NCBI GenBank assembly: GCA_900316685.1
Contig: ONDS01000003.1
Coordinates: 96,395 to 160,394 of the forward strand
Source: an uncultured Prevotellaceae bacterium
GTDB taxonomy: Bacteria > Bacteroidota > Bacteroidia > Bacteroidales > Bacteroidaceae
DNA length: 64,000 bases
Direction: 5' to 3'
Below are positions 32,402 to 41,300 of this stretch, one piece after another (the stretch's first letter is position 1; each line of letters begins with the position of its first letter). The notes beneath the pieces were generated by a model. It was not told the DNA's origin. It saw only the letters and a list, made by a program, of their open reading frames with translations, and did not search any database. Made by a program: the position numbers and the translations under genes.

Positions 32402-32435
32402 GAAAGAGGGTGTGCCCCTGCGACACACCTCTTTC
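32402..32435 (-). terminator. Terminator after the nucleotidyltransferase gene
   Basis: Read on the minus strand, GAAAGAGGTGTG pairs with CACACCCTCTTTC (one bulge) and is followed by TTTTCG. It ends the 32456-33367 gene before the DHH gene. Confidence 0.7.
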
Positions 32436-32455
32436 CTGTTATGCCTTTTGCTTGT

Positions 32456-33367
32456 TTAGAACAGTTTTTGCGGATAAATGCCCTCGTCGATGAGTTGCTG
32501 TATGCGCTCCACGGTGGCCTGCCGGTCGGCGGCGTAGGTCACTCCGAACCATTTAGATGTGGTGTCGAGCACCTTCACAGTCGATGTGCCCTCGACGATG
32601 AGTTTGTTGACCATGAGCGGGATGAAGAATTCCGCCTTGAGGTTCTCCATATTCTTCGGATCGCTGAGGAACTCACGGAAATAGGCTTCGGAATGGTCGA
32701 AATAGTCGGGAGTGAAACCCCACATGTTCATCGACACGGGCGTATTGTCGTCTACCGCCACCCATTCTCCCTGCTCATCCTTATAGCACACCGGTCCGTT
32801 GACCCTCATGATCTCGGTCCTTTCCACCACGGTGGTGAGGTTGCCCTCCTCGTTGGTGGAGCAGATGCCACGGGCCACGGAACCGTTCTCTGAGAGCGTG
32901 TTGCCCACGCGGAATCCCACCATGGCATATTTGTTCTTGCTGCCCTCGGGCAGTTCGCTGAGGAACTTGCCGATGACCATGAAGGCATCGCGATTGTAGA
33001 AATCGTCGCAGTTGATCACACAGAACGGCTCCTTGATGGTCTTGGCGGCCATCATCACGGCATGATTGGTGCCCCATGGTTTCTGCCTTCCCTCAGGCAC
33101 GCTGAACCCTTCGGGCAGTGCGTCGAGCCCCTGGAAGCAGAGTTCCGCCGGTATATGTCCTTCGTATTTCGACAGGATTTTCTCGCGGAAATCCTGTTCG
33201 AAATCTTTTCTGATGACGAACACGATTTTTCCGAATCCCGCCTTGATGGCATCGTAGATGGAGTAGTCCATGATGGTCTCGCCGTTGGGTCCCAGTCCGT
33301 CGAGCTGTTTCAGACCTCCGTAGCGGCTACCCATGCCAGCCGCCAGCAGCAATAATGTTGGTTTCAT
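32456..33367 (-). CDS. Sugar-1-phosphate nucleotidyltransferase
   Basis: The 303-residue enzyme opens with the nucleotide-binding signature LLLAAGMGSRYGGLKQLDGL and has a CVINCDDFY metal site. These are typical of GalU/RfbA-type transferases that join NTP and a sugar-1-phosphate. The exact sugar and nucleotide cannot be read; a UTP or dTTP glucose-1-phosphate type is likely. It is monocistronic, with a -7 box at 33402-33409. It may feed surface-polysaccharide synthesis together with the operon at 55-63 kb, but that link is inferred. Confidence 0.85.
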   Translation of the reverse strand: MKPTLLLLAAGMGSRYGGLKQLDGLGPNGETIMDYSIYDAIKAGFGKIVFVIRKDFEQDFREKILSKYEGHIPAELCFQGLDALPEGFSVPEGRQKPWGTNHAVMMAAKTIKEPFCVINCDDFYNRDAFMVIGKFLSELPEGSKNKYAMVGFRVGNTLSENGSVARGICSTNEEGNLTTVVERTEIMRVNGPVCYKDEQGEWVAVDDNTPVSMNMWGFTPDYFDHSEAYFREFLSDPKNMENLKAEFFIPLMVNKLIVEGTSTVKVLDTTSKWFGVTYAADRQATVERIQQLIDEGIYPQKLF

Positions 33368-33401
33368 GTTTTGGATAGATTACGTTAATTAAAAAATCGC
33401 A

Positions 33402-33409
33402 CAAAGATA
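33402..33409 (-). promoter_or_regulatory. -7 box of the nucleotidyltransferase gene
   Basis: TATCTTTG on the minus strand, 35 bases before the ATG. Confidence 0.6.
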
Positions 33410-33555
33410 ATGAAAAAAAACGACGTTGTGGCAAGAGAGCCGAGGGTTAACATTATTTTGCAATGGTATTATCCTCCTTCAATTGACATAAATCAATAAA
33501 ACGGCTATGTCCCCATAATTTCAGGATAATCCTTGACCGCATCCTACACTTTGCA
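33410..33555. other. Gene-free interval at the edge of the toxin island
   Basis: No coding sequence or strong hairpin is seen. It separates the divergent promoters at 33402-33409 and 33556-33563. Confidence 0.5.
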
Positions 33556-33563
33556 TATCTTTG
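33556..33563 (+). promoter_or_regulatory. -7 box of the toxin-island transcript
   Basis: TATCTTTG, about 125 bases before the first island gene. The sequence from here on becomes clearly richer in A and T. Confidence 0.5.
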
Positions 33564-33688
33564 CAGGAAAAATACGGGAAAACATCCTAACTGACTTAAT
33601 AATCCGTTGTGGAAATAATTTTAATGTAAGTTAATCAGCATCATCTGTACAATATCTCAAATAGTTGAGGAACAAGCTATTATGAATT

Positions 33689-34129
33689 ATGAAAGAAGGA
33701 ATCCGTAACGTTATTATAACGACATTAAGTTTTTGTTTTCTTAGTTGTACAATGATGAAAAAAGGAAGTACTCCTTTTATAGTTGACAGCCAAAATCTAT
33801 TGTCAAAGAAGTTCGATATACAATTACCTGAACCTTTTCTTTTTCAAAAAAGTAATTACGAAGAAGGTGTGGTCTATTGCTATTCTTTTCCTAATGGTTC
33901 ATATGTGATTGTTTTTCAAGGTTCATTGATGCAGTTTCCAATTGACAATTATACATCTCAAAAACAGGTCATACAAGGTCGGAAAAAGATAAATACTGGC
34001 AAGATAAATAATCGGTTTTGGCGCAAAGACATTTTTGATGATGTAAGGATTTACTATGACAATGTTCCTGGAGAAAAGAAAAAGATTTTTGACAAAATCT
34101 TAGACACGATAAAATTTGAGCAATTATAA
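33689..34129 (+). CDS. Small lipoprotein, candidate orphan immunity protein
   Basis: The 146-residue protein has a short signal peptide ending in lipobox FLSC (Cys near residue 20), then a charged domain (YEEGVVYCYSFPNGSYVIVF, KINNRFWRKDIFDDVRIYYD). No known family is recognised. Codon use is AT-rich, unlike the housekeeping genes around it. Its stop codon is one base before the ATG of the RHS-tip toxin, so the genes are coupled. Position before a displaced toxin tip fits an immunity protein for a previous, now lost, toxin module; that is inference. Confidence 0.6.
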   Translation: MKEGIRNVIITTLSFCFLSCTMMKKGSTPFIVDSQNLLSKKFDIQLPEPFLFQKSNYEEGVVYCYSFPNGSYVIVFQGSLMQFPIDNYTSQKQVIQGRKKINTGKINNRFWRKDIFDDVRIYYDNVPGEKKKIFDKILDTIKFEQL

Positions 34130-34130
34130 A

Positions 34131-35042
34131 ATGATTATTGATTTCAGAAAAGGAAAGCACGAGGAAGGTTTCGGCAGCGACGGCAGTATCAAGGAGACCA
34201 TCAACTACTATCCCTTCGGCAGTGAGATGAGGATGGAGAATCCCGCCCAGATGGCTGGTGAGTTCCTGCAACCCTACCGCTTCACGGGCAAGGAGCTTGA
34301 CAGGGTGAACGGCCTGAACATGTACGACTTCGGAGCCCGGTGGTATGACGTGGCCGGCGTGCCCATGTGGACGAGCGTCGACCCACTGGCGGAGAAATAC
34401 TACCATATCAGCCCCTATGCGTACTGCGGGGGAGATTCGGTTAACTTCGTGGATCCGGATGGTATGAAAGTAACTCTTGTATATAAAAATGGAAGAGGAG
34501 AAATGGATACTTATACTTTTTCTGGCTTTCATGGCGAAAAATCAATAACGGTGCCAAATCAACCTTTTATTTTAGATTTTATAAAAGCATATGCTTATAA
34601 TACATACAATGGTGGAGGTGATAATATGTGTTTGGCTGTTAATAGTAACGATTACAATATTTTTGTTTATGATGCTACAGCATTTTGGGGGGATAATGCA
34701 AAAACTTACTATGAATCGGAAAGAAATGAGCAACACATATACTGGGAATCACATAAAGGCCTTAAAACTACAGAAGGAGGTTGTCAATCTGCCGCAACAA
34801 GATTAGAGCATGAATTCGACCATGCTGTTTTTGATAAAATGAACCACCAACAACATAGGCTAAGGCGAGAAGTAGAAGATTCACAATATGAAAACAAAGA
34901 AGAACGACGCGTGATTACAGGGAGCGAGACGAAAACCGCTAAAGCAAATAATGAATCTGTGAGAAAAGACCATAAAGGGACAACTTATGATACTGTTAGT
35001 CCTATATCTATAAAACCCCGATTTAAAGAACAAAAAAGATGA
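34131..35042 (+). CDS. Orphan RHS-repeat tip with HExxH (M91-like) toxin domain
   Basis: The 303-residue protein is only the end of an RHS protein. Residues about 20-111 are the conserved RHS core (ETINYYPFGSEM, YRFTGKELDRVNGLNMYDFG, WTSVDPLAEKYYHISPYAYC, NFVDPDGM). The sequence switches abruptly to AT-rich DNA after VDPDG, the usual junction where polymorphic toxins exchange C-terminal domains. The tail has LEHEFDHAVF (HExxH at 227-231) and EERRVITGSE followed by NNESVRKDHKGT, resembling M91/NleD-type zinc proteases. The RHS shell and any export signal are missing, so it cannot be delivered as encoded. The next gene overlaps its stop codon by 4 bases and is the probable immunity gene. Confidence 0.8.
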   Translation: MIIDFRKGKHEEGFGSDGSIKETINYYPFGSEMRMENPAQMAGEFLQPYRFTGKELDRVNGLNMYDFGARWYDVAGVPMWTSVDPLAEKYYHISPYAYCGGDSVNFVDPDGMKVTLVYKNGRGEMDTYTFSGFHGEKSITVPNQPFILDFIKAYAYNTYNGGGDNMCLAVNSNDYNIFVYDATAFWGDNAKTYYESERNEQHIYWESHKGLKTTEGGCQSAATRLEHEFDHAVFDKMNHQQHRLRREVEDSQYENKEERRVITGSETKTAKANNESVRKDHKGTTYDTVSPISIKPRFKEQKR

Positions 35043-35677
35043 GATTAATCCTATATTATATTTTTGCGTTTATAATCGTTGATCTATTTGTTTCATGTCA
35101 TCATCGTTCCATTTCAACAGAAACAAGTTATGAAGACAGTATAATAGTTTTTTATTATCGTGGTATTGAATTTGAGACCTCTGCTTCTATCCCTTGTGAT
35201 GAGACAAAAAAAAGATTTCTATCTTTTGAGGTAGATAAAACAAGAGCTTACGAGGTAATGGTTGAAGAAAAAAAAGTAATATCATCGACTATTTATAAAC
35301 GAATTAAGAACCTTATAGATAGTTTACAATATAAATCTAATCATTCTATATGTGATACAAGAATCTTTGTGCAGGCGGATTCTATAGGCTTTTGTATCGG
35401 TCCTTCCTGGTCAAATTGCCTCTGCAGTTCTACCAATTCAGACTTTGAAAACAATTTGTTGTTAGCATATTTGATTAAATGGAAGAGTGGATATTACAAT
35501 TATTTCTCCGAAGAGATTCTCAAAGAAGACATAGGTGTTAGGTACTATGGTCTTCCATTTGACTACCATTATACAAACCGTTATTCTTTCATGAAAGGAC
35601 AGGGAACGATGCCACCTTTCAGAACTATTTCTAAGGTTATCATTTATCCTGATAGCGTAAATCTCTCACAGTTATGA
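35039..35677 (+). CDS. Lipoprotein, candidate immunity protein for the RHS-tip toxin
   Basis: The 212-residue protein has a signal peptide and a lipobox-like VSC (Cys near residue 20), then a domain of unknown family with four further cysteines (CDTRIF, CIGPSWSNCLC). Its ATG overlaps the toxin stop codon as ATGA, the tight coupling usual for toxin-immunity pairs. AT-rich codon use matches the toxin tail. Lipidation would place it in the periplasm or on the membrane, which would fit protection against a toxin acting or entering there. No family was recognised, so the role rests on position. Confidence 0.6.
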   Translation: MRLILYYIFAFIIVDLFVSCHHRSISTETSYEDSIIVFYYRGIEFETSASIPCDETKKRFLSFEVDKTRAYEVMVEEKKVISSTIYKRIKNLIDSLQYKSNHSICDTRIFVQADSIGFCIGPSWSNCLCSSTNSDFENNLLLAYLIKWKSGYYNYFSEEILKEDIGVRYYGLPFDYHYTNRYSFMKGQGTMPPFRTISKVIIYPDSVNLSQL

Positions 35678-36030
35678 TGAAAATAATAGCTCTTTTACTT
35701 TGCTATGGCATCAAGCTCCCTCTAAAAGTGATGTCGATAATACAACCTCGCAACAATACATTATCGTTATGGGTGATAAGAGGCGTATACATTTATAATG
35801 GAAGTGGCATAAATGCAACTTTACCTCTTATGATTGGGTCAAAAATCTTCATAGCAAGGAAATAGAATGGAGCTACTATCCATCATGTTAAAATAGACGT
35901 TGGCTATCCTTCTACATTCATGATTACCACGAAAGAAAATGGATGTATTACTATGATAAGTATTTGTCTTATGCCGATGAGAAAGCATTAGATGCATCAC
36001 TCTTTTTCAGAACGGATAGCCGATGGCGAG
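35674..36030 (+). pseudogene. Decayed third island gene (frameshift plus two TAA codons)
   Basis: An ATG at 35674 overlaps the previous stop codon and reads a signal-like start (MMKIIALLLCYGIKLPLK). The better coding frame, however, is the next one from 35676: DENNSSFTLLWHQAPSKS, QQYIIVMGDKRRIHL, then TAA at 35796, WKWHKCNFTSYDWVKNLHSK, TAA at 35889, and NRRWLSFYIHDYHERKWMYY on to about 36030. One frameshift and two nonsense codons explain the pattern. It was probably another small exported immunity-type gene. Its 3' end runs into the convergent TamA-like gene. Confidence 0.5.
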
Positions 36031-38358
36031 GTTGAGCCGTTGTGCGCCCCAGAATTTGTTGATATTGTAGAAGCCCGACTTGCCTGTATCGTAAGGCAGA
36101 TGCAAGCCTATTCCCCAGTCGAGACGTATGACGAAGAAGTCGAGGTCGTAGCGCAGACCTATGCCCGTTCCTACGGCCATCTGCTTGAAGAAATTCTTGA
36201 ATCGGAAATGCGCCTCGGGTCTGTAATCATCGTCTTTCAGTGTCCATACGTTGCCCATGTCGAGGAAGACGGCTCCGTAAAGGTTGTTCACCAGCCGGTC
36301 GCGGTATTCGAGGTTGAAGAGCAGTTTCAGGTCACCCATTTGGTCCATATACGAATATTTACGGTCTTCCCTGGAGACATAGTAGTCGCCCGGTCCGATG
36401 GTTCTTGCCGTGAAAGCCCTGATACTGTTGGCACCGCCCACGTAGAACTGTTCAGTGTATGGCGCCCATTCCGAGTTGCCGTAGGCATATACCATTCCCA
36501 GATTGGCATGTGCCACCAGCTGCGAATAGTCGCCCACCTTCCATATCTTGGTGAAATCCGTCTCAAACTTGATGAACTGAGCATACGGGTTGTTGAACAT
36601 GCTCTTTTCCTTTTCGTTCCATTTCTTGCCGAAAGCCATATATCCCAGCGACAGCAGGTTGCCCGCCTCGCTGATGGTGGTCTCCCACGATATGGGATTT
36701 ATCGACGTATCTTTATTGGTGTAAGAGATGGTGTATCGCAACTTGGGTATGAACTGGTCCATCATGGCCATCAACAGATATGGATTATCCAAGACCACCA
36801 AAGAGAATTCATCCGTCATCCGCCGCATGTAGTTGTACTCGAGGACCAGCGGGCTGAACCGGTGTTTGAAATTATGCGAAGTCTGGAAATTGTATGTCAG
36901 CTCTCCCGACACGATGTGGCGAGTGAAATATCCTGCGCGGTTGATGATGCTCGAGCTGGCCTTGATGGTTGTCGAGGGGTTCATGAAGAAACGCCGCAGC
37001 CTACGCCGCTGCTTGCTTCCCCATAAGCTTTCGAAGGGCAGCAACAGCCGGGGATATTCGAGCGATACCTCACCACCATATTCATACGAGTTGATGCCTA
37101 CATCGTTGTCGCCGTAGTTCTTTCCTATCTGCCATTCATACGACCCATGCAGACGTATGTCGAGTTTCTCACCTCCACCGAACGTGTTGCGTTTAGTCAA
37201 ACCGACCACCACCTGCGGCCCGAGAAATCCCGTGGTTTTTCCCGACAGGTTCGTCTCGACGTAGAAATCGTAAGGTTTCTCAAACATACAGTTGATGGCC
37301 ACATCAAGAGTGTCGCTATTGTAAGTGGAGTCACGAGGCGTGAACTTAAAGTCGACCATGCTGAAGATGCCCATGTTCGAAAGGTTGTTGGCCGACTCCA
37401 GATAGTCGCCATACCTGTACAGTTGGCGGGGACGTAATTTCAGTTGCCTGTAGAGGGCACCCCTTCTCACCGGCATCTTCTTCCCACTGAAATGCACCGT
37501 CACCCTCCTTCCGTTATGCGTGCTGTCGGTCTTCTCCATGAAGGATTTGCGCAGAGAGAGGTCAATCTTTCCGATATACCATTTCTTCAGCACCTGCTGC
37601 GGCAAGCTGTCGGAGAAATGCAGTTTCAGCTGCACGTATCCCGGCCGCGCCACGGTATCAGCCAGATAGGAGGCATATCCCGGCTGGTAGTAGAAGAAAC
37701 CATTGTCGCGGAAGAGGTCCGACAGTCTTGTGCGTTCGGCATCGAGCGTCCCGATGTCGAAGGGAGCACCCTTGGATATCAACCGCTCCTGCCAGGTGCT
37801 GTCGATGATGGCCTGCGCCTCGGCAGGGAAATTCACATACTCGATGCTGTCGAGCAGGAACAAATGGCCCATGTCTGCCCGGTAGCCTATCTTCTGTTTT
37901 TTAGGATTGTTTCCCTGCTTGATGTACGACGTGACCTTGCCATGAAAATATCCGTGCGATTTGAGCACCGATGAAGCCACCACGCTGCGCATCTCGGGAT
38001 TGACCGAGCTAATCGTCACCGGAGCCTTACCAAAAGTTTTCGTCATCCATTTCCCGAAGCCCGTTTCCGATTTCGAGAAAGCGTTCCACACCATGAAGCC
38101 GATGGGAAAAGGCATCCTCACTTTCGAGCTGCCCATAAACGCCCCGTTGGGCGGACAGTTGAGCGCAGCAGCCACCTCTTCCTGCACATACAGGGCATGG
38201 TCGTTCCCTTCATAGTTTTCATAGACGATATCGTCGATACCCGTATAGAGCACCTCACCCTCCTCCAGTCCTTTGGTAGAGTAGCATGCCGCCAGGACAC
38301 ATGTCATGGCGACCAAGGTAAGGTATGGTATATAAGTGTGCAACTTGCTCTTGGTCAT
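36007..38358 (-). CDS. TamA/BamA-family outer-membrane protein (lipoprotein)
   Basis: The 783-residue protein has a signal peptide with lipobox LAAC (Cys near residue 25) and a periplasmic part with POTRA-like segments up to about 400. It ends in a 16-strand Omp85-type barrel (YDFYVETNLSGKTTGFLGPQ, EQFYVGGANSIRAFTARTIGPG, LLFNLEYRDRLVNNLYGAVFLDMG) with C-terminal strand RLNLAIGYPF. The VGGANSIRAF block corresponds to the conserved VRGF loop of Omp85 proteins. It overlaps the tamB stop codon by 4 bases, so the two form the TAM-type complex, which assembles or carries material between inner and outer membranes. Carrying both a lipid anchor and a barrel is a Bacteroidota trait. Confidence 0.88.
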   Translation of the reverse strand: MTKSKLHTYIPYLTLVAMTCVLAACYSTKGLEEGEVLYTGIDDIVYENYEGNDHALYVQEEVAAALNCPPNGAFMGSSKVRMPFPIGFMVWNAFSKSETGFGKWMTKTFGKAPVTISSVNPEMRSVVASSVLKSHGYFHGKVTSYIKQGNNPKKQKIGYRADMGHLFLLDSIEYVNFPAEAQAIIDSTWQERLISKGAPFDIGTLDAERTRLSDLFRDNGFFYYQPGYASYLADTVARPGYVQLKLHFSDSLPQQVLKKWYIGKIDLSLRKSFMEKTDSTHNGRRVTVHFSGKKMPVRRGALYRQLKLRPRQLYRYGDYLESANNLSNMGIFSMVDFKFTPRDSTYNSDTLDVAINCMFEKPYDFYVETNLSGKTTGFLGPQVVVGLTKRNTFGGGEKLDIRLHGSYEWQIGKNYGDNDVGINSYEYGGEVSLEYPRLLLPFESLWGSKQRRRLRRFFMNPSTTIKASSSIINRAGYFTRHIVSGELTYNFQTSHNFKHRFSPLVLEYNYMRRMTDEFSLVVLDNPYLLMAMMDQFIPKLRYTISYTNKDTSINPISWETTISEAGNLLSLGYMAFGKKWNEKEKSMFNNPYAQFIKFETDFTKIWKVGDYSQLVAHANLGMVYAYGNSEWAPYTEQFYVGGANSIRAFTARTIGPGDYYVSREDRKYSYMDQMGDLKLLFNLEYRDRLVNNLYGAVFLDMGNVWTLKDDDYRPEAHFRFKNFFKQMAVGTGIGLRYDLDFFVIRLDWGIGLHLPYDTGKSGFYNINKFWGAQRLNLAIGYPF

Positions 38359-41300
38359 GGTCTTTGTCTGTCAGAATGTTGAACCGTGGTGTCTCTTCTC
38401 TCTTGGGATATTGAATCCGTCCTCGGCCTATATGTGCGCTCGTCGCTCTTGAAGTTGAAGATATCCTTCAGGCTATCGAGTTTACGTTTCCACATGAATC
38501 CGGCGCCGAACTCCCCTATTTCTCCCTCAAACCAGTCGTAAGTACTCCTGTCGTAGAACAGTTTCAGGTATTTGTTGCTGTTGGGACTGATTCTGTATTC
38601 AAAGGTCACATTGTCGAAGAAAGTCTGGTTCCTGTTATATTCGTCGCTGCCTGTGGATACCTTACCACCGATGACCACGCGCAGCCTGTTGTTCCAGAAT
38701 CGTTTGGCGAAACGGAAGGAATAGTCGGTGTGCATGGTGCCCGAAGCATCCGTGGCATTGTTGACACCGATGCTCACGTCGAGAGTGCGTAGCGCGTTGC
38801 CTGTGATGTTGTTGATTTCCGCCTGGAGGAAGGAACTGAGGGCACTGTTCATCGAGAGCGCCGACTCGTTGCCGTCGGCCATATACATACCCGTGGAAAT
38901 CATCGCTACGGCCAGTCGTGCCCGGTCCTCGTCGGAGAGCATTCCCAGATGGCTGCTGACGCTCATGTCTTCAGGAGCATCGATAATGAACTGCAACCCC
39001 ATTTCCTGAAGTGTCTTGGTGATGACCACTCCACATTCGAAGTCGACGCTTCTTGAGCCACCGCCCTCTTCGTTGACCATGGCCTTCACCTTTTCAGTCG
39101 CCGTGATATTGATTTTCGGGTTCGCCGGTTCACCTTGGAACTCCAAATACCCCCCTTCCTTGATGGAGAACGTCTTGAGCGGTATGATAGGAAGTGAATA
39201 CTTCATCTCACCGGTATTGACCGTATATCGACCCGTGATTCTTAGGTCATTGGCAGCGTCGTAGATCAAGCGCAGGTTTCCTTCGCCCATGATATCCACG
39301 TAGTTGCTGTGGTCGGCATTGAGGTCGCAGCGTATGCGTGCGCTCTCATCCACCCTCAGGGTCAAGTCCATATCGAGGCCCGAGATGGGTGGCCGACTGA
39401 CCACTTGTGTTGTCGAATCGTTGAAATCTACGAACTGCACCAACTCGTCGAGACGAGTGTCTTCGGCCAGTGGCGAATCTTTGAGCACGTAAGTAAGGTC
39501 TGTCTTTCCGAGCACATCCACACGTCCCTTCATCTGGAAAGCGTCAAGAGGTCCCTGCACCGTACCGAAGAGATTGATGAACGCCTTGCCATACGCCTCG
39601 GAGCGTGGTGTCTCCTTGGCATTGATGATTTCAAAATCGCGTGCCATCATGCGCAGGTTGATGGTCATCCGGTCGAGATTGGAGAAGTCGAGCGCCCCAT
39701 TGAGCGTTAGCGGCTGGTCGTTATGTGCGAAGAGTTTGAAATTCTCGAACATCAGGCGACTGTTGTCTATGCGCACCGGGTCGTCAGCCACTCTCAGTTC
39801 CACGCCATAGGGCACACTGGTGATATAGGCCGAGTCGAGCAATATCGACCCATTGATATTGGGTGTGGACAGGGTTCCCTTGATGGCAAGTGTACCCTCG
39901 CCATAGCCTTTGAAACCGAGGATCTGGTCGGGCATGAAACTATTGAGCAGCGAGAGCGGCATGCGTGCCAGGTTGAAGTCGGCATCCACAGAGCCCTTCC
40001 CCTCAGGGTTATAGGTGCCGATGACGGTTCCCACCTCACGGCTGTCGCTGTAGATGACGGCATCGATGTAATGCGAGCCATCGTCGTTAGGCATATACAC
40101 GAATTCCGTGCTGAGGTCGCCCAGCATATTCTTGCTGATTGTCAAGTCGTCGACACTCGCAGTGCTCGACACCGTCAGTTGTTTCTCCGTCTTCACCACG
40201 TGGAAGTCGCCATCGAGCACGCCTTTTATATCCGGCAGGAAGGGCAAGGCTGAAGTCAGGTTGCCGAGGTTGAGTTGCTGGATGCTAAGGGTGAGGTCTT
40301 GCTCGGCATCGATGTTCTCGTCGTTGGTATACAGATGTATGCTGGTGCCATCGTTTTCGGCGAGGAAGAGGTTGGCAGCCAAGCGTTGTTTCTTGCCCAG
40401 TCGTATGTAGTTGCCCTCGTTCACCTTGAAATGCTTGTATCCGATGACGGGGTTGAGGTCGGCGAAGTTGATGCAGAGCGAGTCGTTTCTCACCAGCGCC
40501 CTCAGTCCGACACTCACGCCGAGCGAGTCTTTGTCGTCGTAGACATCGGCTCTCAGGTCCGACCCGTTTTCGAAGAGCGAGCCGTCGACCAGCGCCCGGA
40601 AGGCATACATGGGATTGTCCTTGAAGTTCTGCACCTCGGCATTGTAGCGGAAGCCCAGAGAGTCGGTGGTCAGCGCCAATCTTACGCGGTCGAGGAGCAT
40701 GTCGCCGATAGTCAGCGAGTCGACCTTCACATCGCCGTTCAGGCCATCGACATGCGAGGAATACAGGTTCACATACATTTGTTTGTAGGTCATTCCCTGC
40801 TCTTCAAGCATCCTGGAGAAGAGGTTGTCGGTGCCTCCGCTCACATAGATATCCACATCAGGCAGTTTTTCCCTGATTAAGGTCTCGTCGATGCGCCGTT
40901 CCTCGATCATCTTGCTTACTTCCGAGCCTAAGCGTTTCGCTTGGTTGAGGATTTTCTGGTATCCCCCCTTACCCTCGAGAGCCAGTTGGAAATCTCCGCT
41001 GTTCACCATCACATGTGTGGTGTCGTTGTTGAGCAGCACATCCACATCGATGATTTCCGCGGCGAGGTCGCCACTGGGCTGGCTGAGCAGCAGGTCGTCG
41101 ATTTCGCCCTGTATGTCGTAGTAATTGTTGAGGTCGGTCTTCACCGTCAAGCGAGCGCACATGCCCAGGGTCATCGGTTTGTCGGTGATGCCCAGCTTAT
41201 AGAAGTCGGCCTTGTAGAAATCGGCGGAGAAGTTGGCGTCTATGGCCCTTTTGCCCACCTTACCGTCGGCATATATCATGCCATCGAACAAGCTGTTGTG

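Noticed and set aside
35992-37026. A 344-codon plus-strand frame opposite the TamA-like gene
   Set aside because: Antisense shadow; the minus frame has the Omp85 barrel pattern.
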